DNA of 64,000 nucleotides from Diacronema lutheri (lineage: Eukaryota > Haptophyta > Pavlovophyceae > Pavlovales > Pavlovaceae). Shown here piece by piece: positions 42,201 through 54,349 of this stretch. Numbering within the stretch: position 1 is the first letter of the stretch; each line of letters starts with the position of its first letter. The stretch is from contig JAGTXO010000045.1 of assembly GCA_019448385.1 (NCBI GenBank), forward strand, positions 62,001-126,000, in the 5' to 3' direction. Below the pieces are notes generated by a model. The model was not told where the DNA came from. It saw only the letters and a list, made by a program, of their open reading frames with translations, and searched no databases. The translations under genes and the position numbers were made by a program.

Positions 42201-43711
42201 GTCGCGTCCGCGCCTGCCGCCGCGGGCGTGTCTTCCGCCCCACTAGCCGCTCCTGCATCCGCCTTCGCGCCTGCCGCCGATTTTCCCGCCCCACTAGTTG
42301 CTCCTGCATTCGCCTCCGCGCCTGCCACCACCGGCGTTTTCCCCGCGCCACTAGCCGCTGCCGCTGCCACCCTCCAGGCCGCCTCCGACGGCGTTTTCCC
42401 CGCCCCACTAGTCGCTGCCGCTGCCGCCCTCCAGGCCGCCTCCGACGGCGTTTTCCCCGCCCCACTAGTCGCTGCCGCTGCCGCCCTCCAGGCCGCCTCC
42501 GACGCCTTTTGCCCCGCTCCACTAGCCGCTGCCGCTGCCGCCCTCCAGGCCGCCTCCGACGGCGTTTTCCCCGCGCCACTAGCCGCTGCCGCTGCCGCGT
42601 CCGCGCCCGCCGCCGCGGGCGCGTCTTCCGCCCCACCAGCCATCGCCGCCGCGCCCGCCGCCAACGCGCGCACCGCCAACGTGCCCGTTGCCAACGAGGC
42701 TACCGCCACCGAACCAGCCGCCCTTGAGCTTCCCCTCCAACCCGCCAACTCGGCGCTGCTTGCGTGGGCGGGCGACGCGGCTGCGCGCCGGCTGGCCGCC
42801 GCCGCCGCGAGCGCCGGCCTCCCGCAGGCAGAGGTGGAGCGCATCGCCAGCGGCGACATGCTCGCCTCAACCGTCGACGCGTGCTGCGAGGTCGTGCTGC
42901 GCGTGCACGGGCAGGCCGGCGGCGGGCATGTCTGCCACGTGCCGCTCGCCGCGCAACCCGCGGTGTTTCAGGACGACGCCGAGCGCGCCGCGCTGCTGCA
43001 CCGCCTGCGCAGCGAGGCGACAACGCAGGCTGTCATCGGCGTGTGGAGCCCGTCGGACGAGCGCGGCGGCGCGGGCGGTGACGACGGCGCGCAGCTCGCC
43101 TCCGGCCATTTCACCGCGTTGCGCCTTGTGCGCGTCGCGCGCGCGGGCGAGCATCGCTACGACGCGGTGCTCGTCGACACGCTCGCGTCGCCCTGCAGGC
43201 AGGCGCTCATGCTCGCCAAGGCGATAACTGCCACGCTGCACGCGGCGGGTCTCGACATTTCGCGCGTGCGCCGCGCGCTGCTGCTCAACGAGGCGGCGCA
43301 GCGTGGCGCGACGTGCGGCCTCGCGATAGTGGGCGCGCTCAACGACGCGCTCGCCGCGGCGGGCTGCTCGTCCGCGCCGCGCACGTTCAGCGTGGCGGAC
43401 ATGTACGCTGTCGGCGAGCGCCTCCGCGTCGCGCTGACCGGCGCGGCCAGCGATCGTGCGCCGGGCGGCGTCTGCGCGGTCACGAGCGCGGTGCGTGGCG
43501 GGGGCAGCCCCGATCGCGCCGAAACGCCGCCGCAGACGCGCGGCGCCAAGGCCGCCGCTGGCGTCACCGCCGCCGCCACCGCCGCCGCCACGCCGCCGCC
43601 GCCCGCGCTGGGCGCCGCCGCCGCCGCCACCGCCGCCGCCGCCGCTGCTGCCGCCGCCGTGGCCGCGCCGCCACCGCCGCCACCGCCGCCGCCGGCCGGC
43701 GACGAGGGCGA

Positions 43712-43780
<69 letters not shown>

Positions 43781-46700
43781 GCGCACGTTCTTGAAGCTCG
43801 CGCCCAGGGCGCGCGCGGCCGCCTCGGCGCGTGAGGCGTTGCGCGCCGCGTGTGCGCGCGCGGACGCGGCGGCGTCGTCACACGCGTCGGCGCCGCACGC
43901 GCCCGCCGGTGCGCGCCGCCGGCGGCGCGCGGGCGCAGGCGAGCTGGCGCTCGCGGCTGCGCGCGCGCTCGCCTCGACGGAGCACGGCGATTTGACGGAC
44001 GACGCGCTCGAGGCCGCCATCGAGCAGGAGCTGGGCGACGAGCGCGGCCAACTGCTGCTGTGCACGCGGGGCGCAGCGGCGCAAAGGCCCGCGCTTTGCC
44101 GGCTCCTGAAGCACGCGTGCGCGTCGGCGCGCGCGGCGAAGCGCGCGCAATTCACGGTGTTCGTCGTGCGCGCGCCCACGCGCGGCGAGCGGGGGGGCGC
44201 CGCCGCGACGCGCGTGGACTCGGTGGTCGAGCTGTCGTGCGCGCTGCACGAGAAGGCGGGCGCGCTCGGCGGCCTCCAGAGCGTCTGTGTGCGTGGCTTT
44301 GCCCTCGAGCGCCGCCGGACACTCGACGCTGGCGCCGAGGCCGGCGCGTCCGCCATCGGCCAGGACGAGCAGGTCGAGGCAGAGGCGGGCGAGGCGTCCG
44401 TCGCCGGCGTGACGATGGCCAAGCAGCTGCGTCAGTTTGCCGAGCAAGCTGCCCGCGACGACGTGCTCTTCCACGTCGCCGTGTCCGAGGCCGACGCCCA
44501 CGCCCGGCTGGCGCGCGTTGCGGGTGACGATGTCGGCGCGTACAGCGTCGTGCTCGCAGTCGCCGGGCTCGTCTGGCTGGCCAAGGCCGACGAGGTTGCG
44601 CCGGCGGCCGCCCAGCCCGCCGCCGTGCCGCCCGCCGCCCCGCCTGCTGCCGCCACGTCCGCCGACGCCGAGCGCGACGCCTCGCCTTCCGACCGCCTGC
44701 GCGCGCTGACGCTCGCCGTGCGAGTCGCGCTCGCGCGCGGCGTGCTGCGCCACCTCCTCGCCGACGCGTCGCCGGGCGCGTCCGCGACCGCTGGCGGTAG
44801 TTGCGCGACGCCCGTCGAGGCGGCCACGTCCGCCGCCGCGCCGCCCGCCACGGGCGTCGTGACGAGTGGCGTTGCGGCGGGCGCTGTGGCGGCCGCACCG
44901 GCTGCTGCGGGCGGTGCGATGGCGGGTGCATCGCCCATCACGCGGCCGGCGAAGCGCGCGCGGCGCACGCTCACCGCCGCTCCAGCCGCCTCGGCCGTTG
45001 CGGCCGCTGGAGGCGCACGCGCGGGCGCACGCGGCGCGGCCGGCGCGCCTCGCGCGCGCGCCGCGCGCGCGCCGGCCGAGTACGTCTGGCTTGCCATCGC
45101 GCGCCGGATGCTGGCGGCGCGACACGCGGCGGCCGCGGGCGGCGACTTTGTCGCGTCGTGCGTCGCCGCGATGCAGGCCGAGTACGGCGACGGCTGTGCC
45201 GTCGTCGTCGGCGACGCGCCTGATGACGCCTTGGTCGAGGCTGCGGCGGCGGCGCTGCTCGAGGGCAAGCACGCGGCGGTGAGCCTCGGCTGCGTCGACC
45301 GGCCGGCGGTGCTCGTCGTGCAGCGCGCCGTGGACGCGCCCACGTCGCGCGTGCACGGGTGGTGCGCGCACGCGGCGGGCGCCGCCGAGTTTGACGAGGG
45401 CGCCGCGCACGGCGTGTTCAACGCGATCGTCGAGCGCGCGTGGGCGCTGCGTCCGGACCCGGCCGACGGCAGCCCGCCGCCCACGCGCACGTGGGAGGTC
45501 GAGCAAATCGCTGGCGACGCGCCCGACCAGGCGGGCGTGGCCGCGCTGCGCGTGCTCTACGCGCTCGTCGCGGCGCACGGCCGCTACCGCTCGGCCGCCG
45601 CGCTCTTTGGCGCGCTCGCGCAGCTGCACGCGCCCGACGCCGCCGGCGCGCGCGCGGAGGTCGTCGCGGCGGCGTGCGCGGTGCCGCCCGGCGCGCGGCC
45701 GGGCGCCGCGCCGGCGGCCGCGCGGGACGACGCGAGGGAGCGCGCATGGGAGGGCGCTCAGATCGCCGCGCTCGCCGTCGGCGCGGACGCTGCGCGCAGG
45801 CGTGTCGCGCCCGTGCGCGCGCTCGTCGACGCGCTCGGCACGCCACCGACCTCGGCGATCACGGGCGGGCCGGCGGTCCGGCTCGCGGGCGCGGGCGACG
45901 GCGGCCACGGTGCACGGTGGGTGGGCGGGCAGGCGGCGACGCCCGCCGAGCAGCTGCCGAGGGAGCTGCTGCGCGCCTACCACGAGGCGGTGCTTTGCGT
46001 CACGCCCGGCAGCCTCCAGCTCGGCCCGGCGGCGCTCGACGCGGTCACGCGGCCGCGCGAAAACGACACGCTGGAAGGCCTCCTCGCGCGCGTCAGCTGG
46101 CAGTGCGGCGCGAGGGCGAGCACGTGCGCCATGCTCGCCACGTTTTCCGAGCAGGCGGGCACCGGCTCGCGCGTCGCGCTCAAGGCCCTCCGCACGAGCT
46201 CCGACCTGGCCGGGCTGACGGCGGCTGCGGTCGGGCAGCAGGCGCCGCAGACGCCGCCGCCGCCGCTTCTCGTGATGCTCGGCCGCTGCCCCAGCCCGCT
46301 CGTCGGCGGCGGCCTCTTCCCGCCCGACCGCGCGACGGGCGAGCCGGCGGTGCACGCGGCGACGTCCGAGCTCGCCGTCGAGCTGCTGCGCGACGCGCGC
46401 GCGCTGGCCGGCACGGACGGGCGGCTCGTCGTGCTGTGCCTCGAGGCGTCCAACCCGCTCTGGTTCTGCCCCAAGGTGCGCGAGCTCGAGCTGCCGCGGA
46501 CGCGGTCGGACGGCGTGCGCGCGTCCGGCTGCACCTGCCCTGCGACGTGCAGCGATGCGCGCGGCGCGGCGGGTGGCGCTGCCCGCGGCGCATCGACGCG
46601 GCCGGCGGCGCGCGCGATCAACAAGGCGGTGCTCGACCACTTCGTCGCGCTTTTCGGCCGCGAGGGCTTCGCGACCTTTGAGTTTGCGGGCGGCGGCGAG

Positions 46701-49700
46701 GCGAGCTGGCTGTGCGACAGCGCGGCCGGCACGACGACCGTCGCGGCGTGCGCGTCGCTGCCGCCGCGCATGGGCGATGGGCAGCTGGCCATCCGGCGGC
46801 ACACGCTCGGCACGGGCGCCGACGCGCCGGCGCACGCCGTCGTCTCGCTCCGCGTCGCGCACGTGAGCCACGCCATCCGCCGCGCGGCGGACGACGGCGG
46901 CGCGCGCGCCGAGCGGATGGCGCGCGCCGCGCGCGCGTTTTGCGATGTGGCGGCCGCGCTGCGCGTCGACGCGATCCTGGCGGAGGTGCCCGAGGACCGC
47001 CCGACGGGCACGCCCTTCCTTGGCGGGCTGCTCAAATGTTGGGACAAACGCAACGGGAGCTGGACGGCGCCAGCCACGCTCGCGCTCGGAGACGTGCGCG
47101 AGGTGGCCAAGCGGACGGCCGACGCAGCGGCCGGCCGAGCGGACGAGGTCCCTGCGGCTGGCCGTCCGCAGGTCGCGGCGCGCGCGTGCGCTGGCGCGAT
47201 TGGCGGCGGCGCGGGCGCGGCGGGCGCCTCGGACGCTGCGCCGCGTGCACTGGCGGGCGCGTCGGGTGCGCGCACGGACGGCGGCCCTGCCGACGCACCG
47301 CGCCAGCTGGAGAGCCGCTACGGCGAGGCGAGCAAGCTCGACCTACCCCAAGATTCCACTACGGGCCGCGTCCTCGACGCTCGCGAGGCCCAGGACCGCG
47401 CGCGCGTGCCTGCTGCGCCCGACGGCACAGCGCTGCGCCGCGTGCTCGACGCCGTCGGCGCGGGCGCGCCCGCGCAGCGCAGCCCGCGCTGGCACGACGA
47501 GCGATGGGAGGAGGTCACGGGCAGCAAGGTTGGCGACGTCGTGAACGACAACGCCGGCGTCGCGCACGAGACGCTCACCGACGAGTACGTGCACCGGCGG
47601 CGGCGCGAGGTGCGGACCAAGGCGACGACCGCGGGCATCCTCGGCGAGGCCGTCGCGCTGCGCAAGCTGGCGGCCGCGTACGGCATCACCGTCGTGTGCA
47701 ACCTGCCGATGGTGCGTGCGGACCCGCACGACAAGAGCGCGCCGTTCGCCTTCTCGCCGGACGGGCTCGCCATCCTCCCCGAAAACAACGAGCAGGTCCT
47801 CGTCGAGGTGAAGACGCTCACCAAGGCGGGCGCCACGGCGCACGAGGACGGGCCGCCGCAGCCGCACCGCGATCAGCTGCAGCTCGGCATGCACGTCCTC
47901 GGCGTGAGCAAAGCGCTCTACGTGCAGTACCTCAGGCACGAGGACCGGATCGTCGTGCACGTCGTGACGCGCGGCGCCGGCTGGCTTGCATTCGCGCAGC
48001 CGAGGGTGCAGGCCTTCTGGGCGCGCGTCGTCGAGCGGCGCGCGCGGCTCGAGCGCGCGCGCGCCGACCACCCGGCTGCGAGCCGGCGGCACCGGCGGCA
48101 GCAGACGCCGGCCGGGCCGCCGCTCGTGCTCGCGCTGGACGGGCGCATCCCCGCCGCGCGCGCCGCCGCGCTGCACGCCGTCGCGCACGGCACCGCGAGC
48201 GCGGCGGCGGTGACGGCGGCGGCGGCGACGGGCGACGCGACGGCGTTGCAAGACGCGATCGCGGCGCTGCGCGCGCCCGTCGGCAATGCGGCGATCGACA
48301 GCGCAGCGCGTGCGGAGCGCGCGGCCGTCGAGCGGGCGATCGCGTACCTCGGGCAGCCGGCAGGCGACGCCGCCGCCCGCGGCACGGCCGAGGCGGCCGA
48401 GGAGGAGAGGACGGTCGACGCCGACATCTGCGCGTTGCTGCACCAGCTCGGCGCGAGCGTGGCGCACGTGCACGTCGAGGACGCGGATTGCGTCACGCGT
48501 GAGCACTGGGGCGGGGCGGTGCTCGCTGCAGCGGGCGACCCGTCGAGCGCCCCCGCCATTTCGAGCGTCATCGTCGCGCACATCGTGCGCCTCGCCGGCT
48601 TTGGCGTCGAGCTCCCGCAGTCGATTCGCGTCGCCCCCAGCACGGCCGACTGGCACGAGGGCTGGCTCGACGTGCAGTGCGTGCTGCTGCGCACGCGCCG
48701 GCGCGGGCGGCGCGACGACGACTTTGTGGCCGTCGTCAGGCGCGGTGGGCGCTGGTTTGCGTGCGAGCCCGGCCGCGCGCGGCGGCTGCAGTGGCGGTCG
48801 GTCCTGCGCCGCGCGCGCGGCGGCGTCGACGGGACCGGCGAGGAGGCGTTCGCGGTCGTCTACGTGCGGCGCGGCGACGCGGCCGGCGACGCGGCTGGCG
48901 ACGCGCAGGCCGAACGGGCGCGCGGCGGGCGCGCGCGCAGGCGCACGCGCGGCGGCACGCGCAAGCGCAAGCGCGGCGCCTCCGCCGGGCTCGAGGCGGC
49001 CGCGCCCGCCGGCGCGCCGGCGGGCGCTGCTCACCGCCCGCCCGCCAGGCGTGCTACGGTCGCCGCGCGCACCACGCGCTCTGTGACCGACGCGCGGCAC
49101 TCGGCGCCTGCCGCCACGGTTGCACCTGTCTTCGACTGGCGCGCCGGCCGCCCGCCCCCTGCCGCCGCCGCCGCCGCCAAGCGCGGCCAGGCGCTCGAGC
49201 CGGGGCAGTTCGCGCGGCCGCGTGGGCGCGCGCCATGGGGCAAGGTCTGGGACAGAGTCTCGGGTGCGTGGGCGGACAAGCCGACTGGTGCTGCCGTCGC
49301 CGCCGCGCCGCCGCCGCTGCCGCCCGCCGCCGCGCCGCCGCCCGCCGCCGCGCCGCCGCCCACCGCCGCGCCGCCGCCCGCCGCCGCGCCGCCGCCCGCC
49401 GTCGCGCCGCCGCCCGCCGCCGCGCCGCCGCCGCCGCCGCCACCGGCGGCGCTCGGCCGCCGGCAGCACGTCGGCGCGGGCGGCAGCGCGGCGGGCCGGC
49501 GGCTCGCGGCCATCGCACGGCGGCAGCGCGGCGTGCGCGCGCCGCCGCCCGCCGCGCGCTTCCTCGCCACGCTGCCGCCACCGCCACGCGACGGCCTCGC
49601 GCGCACGAGCAAGCAGGCGCGCGCGAGGCGCAACGCGGACGGACGGCCGGCGCACGCGCGCGCGGCCAACGCGCGCGCCTTCTACCGCGGCGTGGAGCTC

Positions 49701-52700
49701 GGCGTGCACGCGACGCGCGCCATCGTCGACGCGCGCCACGCCGACCTGCCGCAGGCCGTCTTCGTGGCGGAGGCGCGGGCGATCGTCGCGCGCTCCGCCG
49801 GCGGCGGCGCGCTGCTCGCGCCGGACGACGTGCGCGACCTGTGCGACGCGCAGACGGACGCCGATCGCGCTGCGATCTGGGCGTCGGTGGGCGCGCACGA
49901 GGCGACGCGCATCTTCGCGCTCGTCACGCGCAACGCGAGCTTGGCGGGCGCGGCGCTGCTCGTGCTGCACACGCCGGCGGGCGCGCCGGCGCGCGCGCTC
50001 GGGCTCCTGGCGACGCGCTCGCGCGCGCCGTCGACGGGCGCGCCGCGCGACGCGCACAGGGCGCTGGTGCAGCGGTTGGACGTGCTGATGGACGCGATCG
50101 CCGCGGCGCGAGGCGCGTCGCCGCTCGAGCTCGAGCTCGCGCTCGCGCCCGAGCCGCAGAGCGCGTGCAACGCGCGTGCGGCCGCGCTGCTCTGCCTGCA
50201 GGCCGTCGCGGACGCGAGCGGCCGTCCCGCCGCTGAGGACGCGCTGGCCGCGCTCGACGACGCGCGCGGCATCGACCGGCACTGCCACGCCGTCCGGCAG
50301 CAGATCGAGGCGAAGCTCGCGTGGCGGCGCGCCGACGGCGCCGTCGGCGTTGACGGCGCCGACGGCGCGCCCGCGCTCGCGCCTGCCGCCGCACCGCCGG
50401 CGTGCGCGCCGGCGCACGCTGCCGGCGAGGCGGCGGTCGACCAGGCGATCGTCACGCGGGTGCGCGACGCGCTGCGCGCGTGGGCGACGACTGGCACCGC
50501 GCCCAGCGCGGCGGTGCTCGACGACGCCTGCGCCGCGTACACGGCCCGCGCACGCGCGCGCAAGGACGCGCGCACGGCGCTGGGCCCGACGCGCGCGGCC
50601 GAGCTGCTCGCCGCGGCCGCGCGCGGCGGAGCCGACGGGGCGGATGCCGCGCGCGCGCTGCTCGGCGGCACGCCGCGCCTGCTCGTCGTGCTCCTCTGCG
50701 TGCCCGTCGCCGCGCCGTCCGGCGAGCCGCCGCGCCCGGTCGGGCTGCTCGTCGCCGACCGGCCGACGGACGACTCGCGCCCGGCCGCGCTCGTGCGCTA
50801 CGACTTTGCGCCGCTCGACGCGGACGTGGCCGTCGCGGTCGGCGCGCATGCCGTCGCGCTGGCCAGTGCGATCTGGCCGCTGCTCGCGGCCGAGGGGGAG
50901 CCGCGGCCATCGCCCGTCGTGCGCTCGCAGCCGCGCGGCGGCGACGATGGCGCGCGTGCGCTCGCAACGTTCGCGTGCCTCGACGCGCTGATGACCGCCA
51001 GCGTCGGCGCGCACGGCCTCGCGGGCGGCGCGGGCATGCTGCCCGCGCTGGTCGCGCGAGGCGCCGCGGCCGCCCAGCGCGAGCGGCAGCTGCGCGCGGC
51101 CGCCGAGAGGCTGGGCGGCACGGTCGCTGGGTGGCCGGACACGGGCGCGAGCGCGGCGGGCGCGAGCGTCGACGAGGAGGCGCGCACGTACGAGGTCGAG
51201 GCGGTCGTCGACGAGCGCCGCAAGGCGGGCAAGAAGGTGACGTTCCAGTTCCGGATCAGGTGGCGGGGCTACGACGAGAGCGCCGACACGTGGGAGCCTG
51301 AGGCCAACGTGAGCAGCGACCTCGTCGCCCAGTTCCGCAAGACGCGCGACGAGCAGAAGCGGCGCGCGGGCGTATCGGGCAGCGGCAGCGGCGGCGCGGG
51401 CGCGGCGTCGGCATTGGCGTCGGCGCCGCTTCGCGCGCACGGCGAGTCGGGCGCCGCGGGCAAGCGCGCCGCGGCGGGTGCCGCCGCGAGCGCGCGCGAC
51501 GCCGCGGGCGCGCGCGCGCCGAGCGTTCCCCGCGCGCGCGGCGTCGAGCGCGCGCGCGTGGACGAGCCCGCTGCGCCGAGCGCGCGCGCCGCCGGCGGCG
51601 CGACGGCGCGCACGCGCGGCAGCGTGCTCCCGGGCTTCGTGGTCAAGCGCTCGACGCTCAACGCGGGGCCGCAGGCGGTGACGGCGCAGCCCGGTGCGCG
51701 GAAGGAGCTGCGGCGCATCACGGCGGCCGTGCACAGGCTCACGACACAGGCGTACCGCGTCATCAACAAGGTGGTGCGCGACGAGGCTGCGGTGGCGAGC
51801 GCGCAGGCCGTCGGCGCGGCGTCGGGCGGCCCGTCGACCAGCGTGCACACGTCGACCACGATGGACAAGGGAACCGTCCGTGCGATCTTCTCGGCCATCG
51901 GCTGGCACAAGGACGAGAGCACGTACGGTGCAGCGCCCCGAGGCAAGCCCGCCGAGCAAGCCGCCGCGCAGACCAAGGCGGCGACGGCGCGCGCCGTCGG
52001 CGAGATGGCCGAGGGCGTCCAGCCCGTCTGCGCGGTGGGCCTCACGGAGATCCTCGAGGCGGAGGCGACGCAGGTGTCCACCGCGTGCCTGATGCATCCA
52101 TCGCGCGTCGTGAACGGGCTGCTCCGCGACGTCGTCCGCGCGGCAGTCGAGCGCGACGAGGCGCTCGTCGCGCTGCCCGAGATGCAGCGAAACGCGCGCG
52201 TGCGCGAGCTGTGCGAGCGGCTGCTGCGCGGCGACGTGGAGGGCGCGCGCGTCGGCTGCCCCGCCGCGCTCGACCGCCACCTGCCCGACATGGTCCTCCA
52301 CAAGATCGACTACAAGTGCACGCCCACGAAAAGGTGGAACTACGACCGGCACACGACGCGCTACTTCCTCGTGCAGATCCGCACCCTGCAGCACGTGGCC
52401 GAGGGGCAGGCGCTGCTCTGCCGGCTCGCGCACATCCACACGCAGCTGACCGGACGGCCGCCGCGGTACAATGTGGCGCCGCTGCGCACGCACAATGTGC
52501 GCGCGAGGCGTGGCTGCCGCTGCCGCCGCCGAGGGCCCAAGCGCGCGCGCCGCCGCCGTGCGCGCCGCCCCGCGGCCAGGTTGGTCACGCGCCCGCGCGC
52601 TCGCGCGCCGCGCGCTGCGCGCAGGTGCCGCGCAACGTGCGCTTCGCCGCGAGCGCCATCTGGGTGACGCTTTCGGATGACGAGCGCAAGGAGCTGCGCG

Positions 52701-54349
52701 CGCGGCTCAAGGCGCTGGACCTGCGCGACCACGATGGCGAGCCGATCAAGTGGACAGGCACAAACGGCAACACCCCGCCGATGTCGGACGTGCGCGTCAG
52801 GTACGCGGTCTTTGCGACGCGCTTCGACATCTCCAACCGCGTCTTCGACTACGCCGGGCGCGAGCGGCCGCCGGCCGATCTGCCGTGGCACGCGCGGCGC
52901 TCGTGGGTTGGCCTCGCGCCGCTGCCGCGCGTGCCGCTCCCGGGCCGGCAGCCCGTCAAGTCGGTGGTGACAGATGGCGTCGCCGTGCACGCCGTCGGGA
53001 CCGTCCTCGTGCCGAAGGCGCAGGCGCCGGCCGGCGGCTCGGGCGTCCTGCACCGCTGGCGCCGGCCGGACGGGCGCATCGCCGTCGCGCTCGGCTCCGA
53101 GCTGCGGCGGGCGATCGACGTCGAGGCGGCGGTCGTCGTCGCGGCCGACCCGAACATGGGCAACATCACCACCTACTCTGCGCACGTCGGGCGGGCGGCA
53201 GTCTGGCGGCAGTTCACGCAGCGCGCGCGCGCGCGCGCCGCGGGCTTTGCGCGCGAGACGGCCAAGACCAACGCGGCGCGGCGGCGCGTGCGCAAGGACG
53301 GGCGCGGCGAGGAGTTCAGCGTGGAGGCGGACGAGGCGCGGCTTGGCGAGGCGCACAGCGCCAAGGTGCTCGGCGAGGGCGAGTTCCACGCCTTCCACCG
53401 CGAGAGCGCGCGGGTGCGCGAGCGCGCCGCCGAGCACGTGTACGACGCGCCGGCGCGCCGGAAGGAGCGCTGGCGGCGCGACAGCGGCGGGCGGTCCAAC
53501 GCGGCGCGCGTCGCCGAGGCGCTCATCGCGGCGCACTGTGTCGACGGCGTGACGCGCGACCGGCTGCTCGTGTGCGTGGGCAAGTGGCTGCGCGACCACA
53601 AGGGCGCGCAGCCCAAGGGCGCGCCGCCCGCCTTCCAGGTGGGGCTGCTGCGCGAGCTGCGGCGGCGCGGCGTCGCGGCCGTCTTCGTGCCCGAGCCGTA
53701 CACGTCGATGCACTGCTCGATGCCGCGGCTCGCCAAGGGCGGCAGGCTGCAGCGCTGCGGCGCGGAGCTCGCGCAGAACCCGCGCCTGCCCGTGGCAAAG
53801 GGCGGCACGCGCACGGTGCACGCGCTCGTCATCTGCCCGGCGTGCAACGGCGGCAAGAAGCCCGTGCACCGCGACTACAACGCCGCGCGCAACATCTTCT
53901 ACGACGTGCACGACATGGCGGCGCACGCGGCCGGGCGCGACACCACGTCGACGCCTGAGCGCTTTGCCCTCGTGCTCGCCTGGTGGGCGCGCGGCGAGGT
54001 GTGGGAGCGTGAGGAGCGCATGGTGCACGGCGAGGGCGACGACTGCGACGACGAGTGCGACGGCGACGACGAGGGCGACGACGAGGGCGACGACGACGAC
54101 GACGACGATGGCAGCGGCGACGGCGGCGGCGGCGAGGGCGACGGCGACGGCGACGGCGACGGAGGCGGCGGCGGCGACGACGACGATGACGGCGGGGGAG
54201 GCGGCGGCGGCGACGGCGGTGGCGACGACGGCGGCGGGCGCGGCGGCGGTGGCGGCGGCGGCTCTCGCGCCCGCACCCCCGCCCGCGGAGCTGCCAGCGC
54301 CAGTGCCGGCGGCGGCAGCGCGCGCGGGCCGAAGCGCGGCCGGCGTTGA
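36261..54349 (+). CDS. Giant polyprotein: protease, YqaJ nuclease, chromodomain and C-terminal Fanzor (Fanzor A)
   Basis: Exons 36261-52496 and 52625-54349 (GT-AG, phase 0) give about 5986 residues; in-frame introns inside exon 1 cannot be excluded. Domains in order: a hydrophobic helix (37163-37262); Arg/Ala-rich sequence; a 1.8-kb repeat domain; a C48/Ulp1-like protease (His 43107, Asp 43176, Gln 43299, Cys 43314); decayed papain-like modules (45.1-45.7, 49.6-50.4 and 50.5-51.0 kb); a YqaJ-type exonuclease (47.4-48.0 kb; Asp 47760, Glu 47805, Lys 47811); a UCH-like piece (48.4-48.9 kb); a chromodomain (51186-51345); and Fanzor. The Fanzor part has an N-terminal lobe (51.6-52.5 kb), RuvC-I Asp 53147 (AADPNMGN), RuvC-II Glu 53693 (VPEPYTSMHC), zinc CPAC and RuvC-III Asp 53873 (HRDYNAARNI), then an Asp/Gly tail. 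Fanzors are RNA-guided DNA nucleases related to TnpB. ATG 36090 is an alternative start. Confidence 0.85.
40790..42610 (+). repeat. Higher-order coding repeat, 450-bp period, in the giant gene
   Basis: Basic units of 45-57 bp end in TTTTCCCCGCNCCACTAG and encode FPAPLA-AAAALQAASDGV or APAFASAPATTGV variants. They are arranged in a higher-order unit of 450 bp: the block starting CACTAGCCGCTCCTGCATCC recurs at 41341, 41791 and 42241. The copies are almost identical, showing recent homogenisation. The encoded domain is Ala/Pro-rich and probably an extended spacer. Confidence 0.9.
43711..43784 (+). repeat. GCC triplet expansion (polyalanine)
   Basis: An almost uninterrupted run of about 24 GCC codons encodes polyalanine between the protease domain and the next module of the giant polyprotein. 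Confidence 0.85.

Noticed and set aside
40040-52493. Very long minus-strand frames opposite the giant polyprotein (about 940 and 1700 codons).
   Set aside because: High GC removes stop codons on both strands. The antisense frames show only Arg/Ala/Gly repeats and no domain, while the plus frame carries catalytic motifs.
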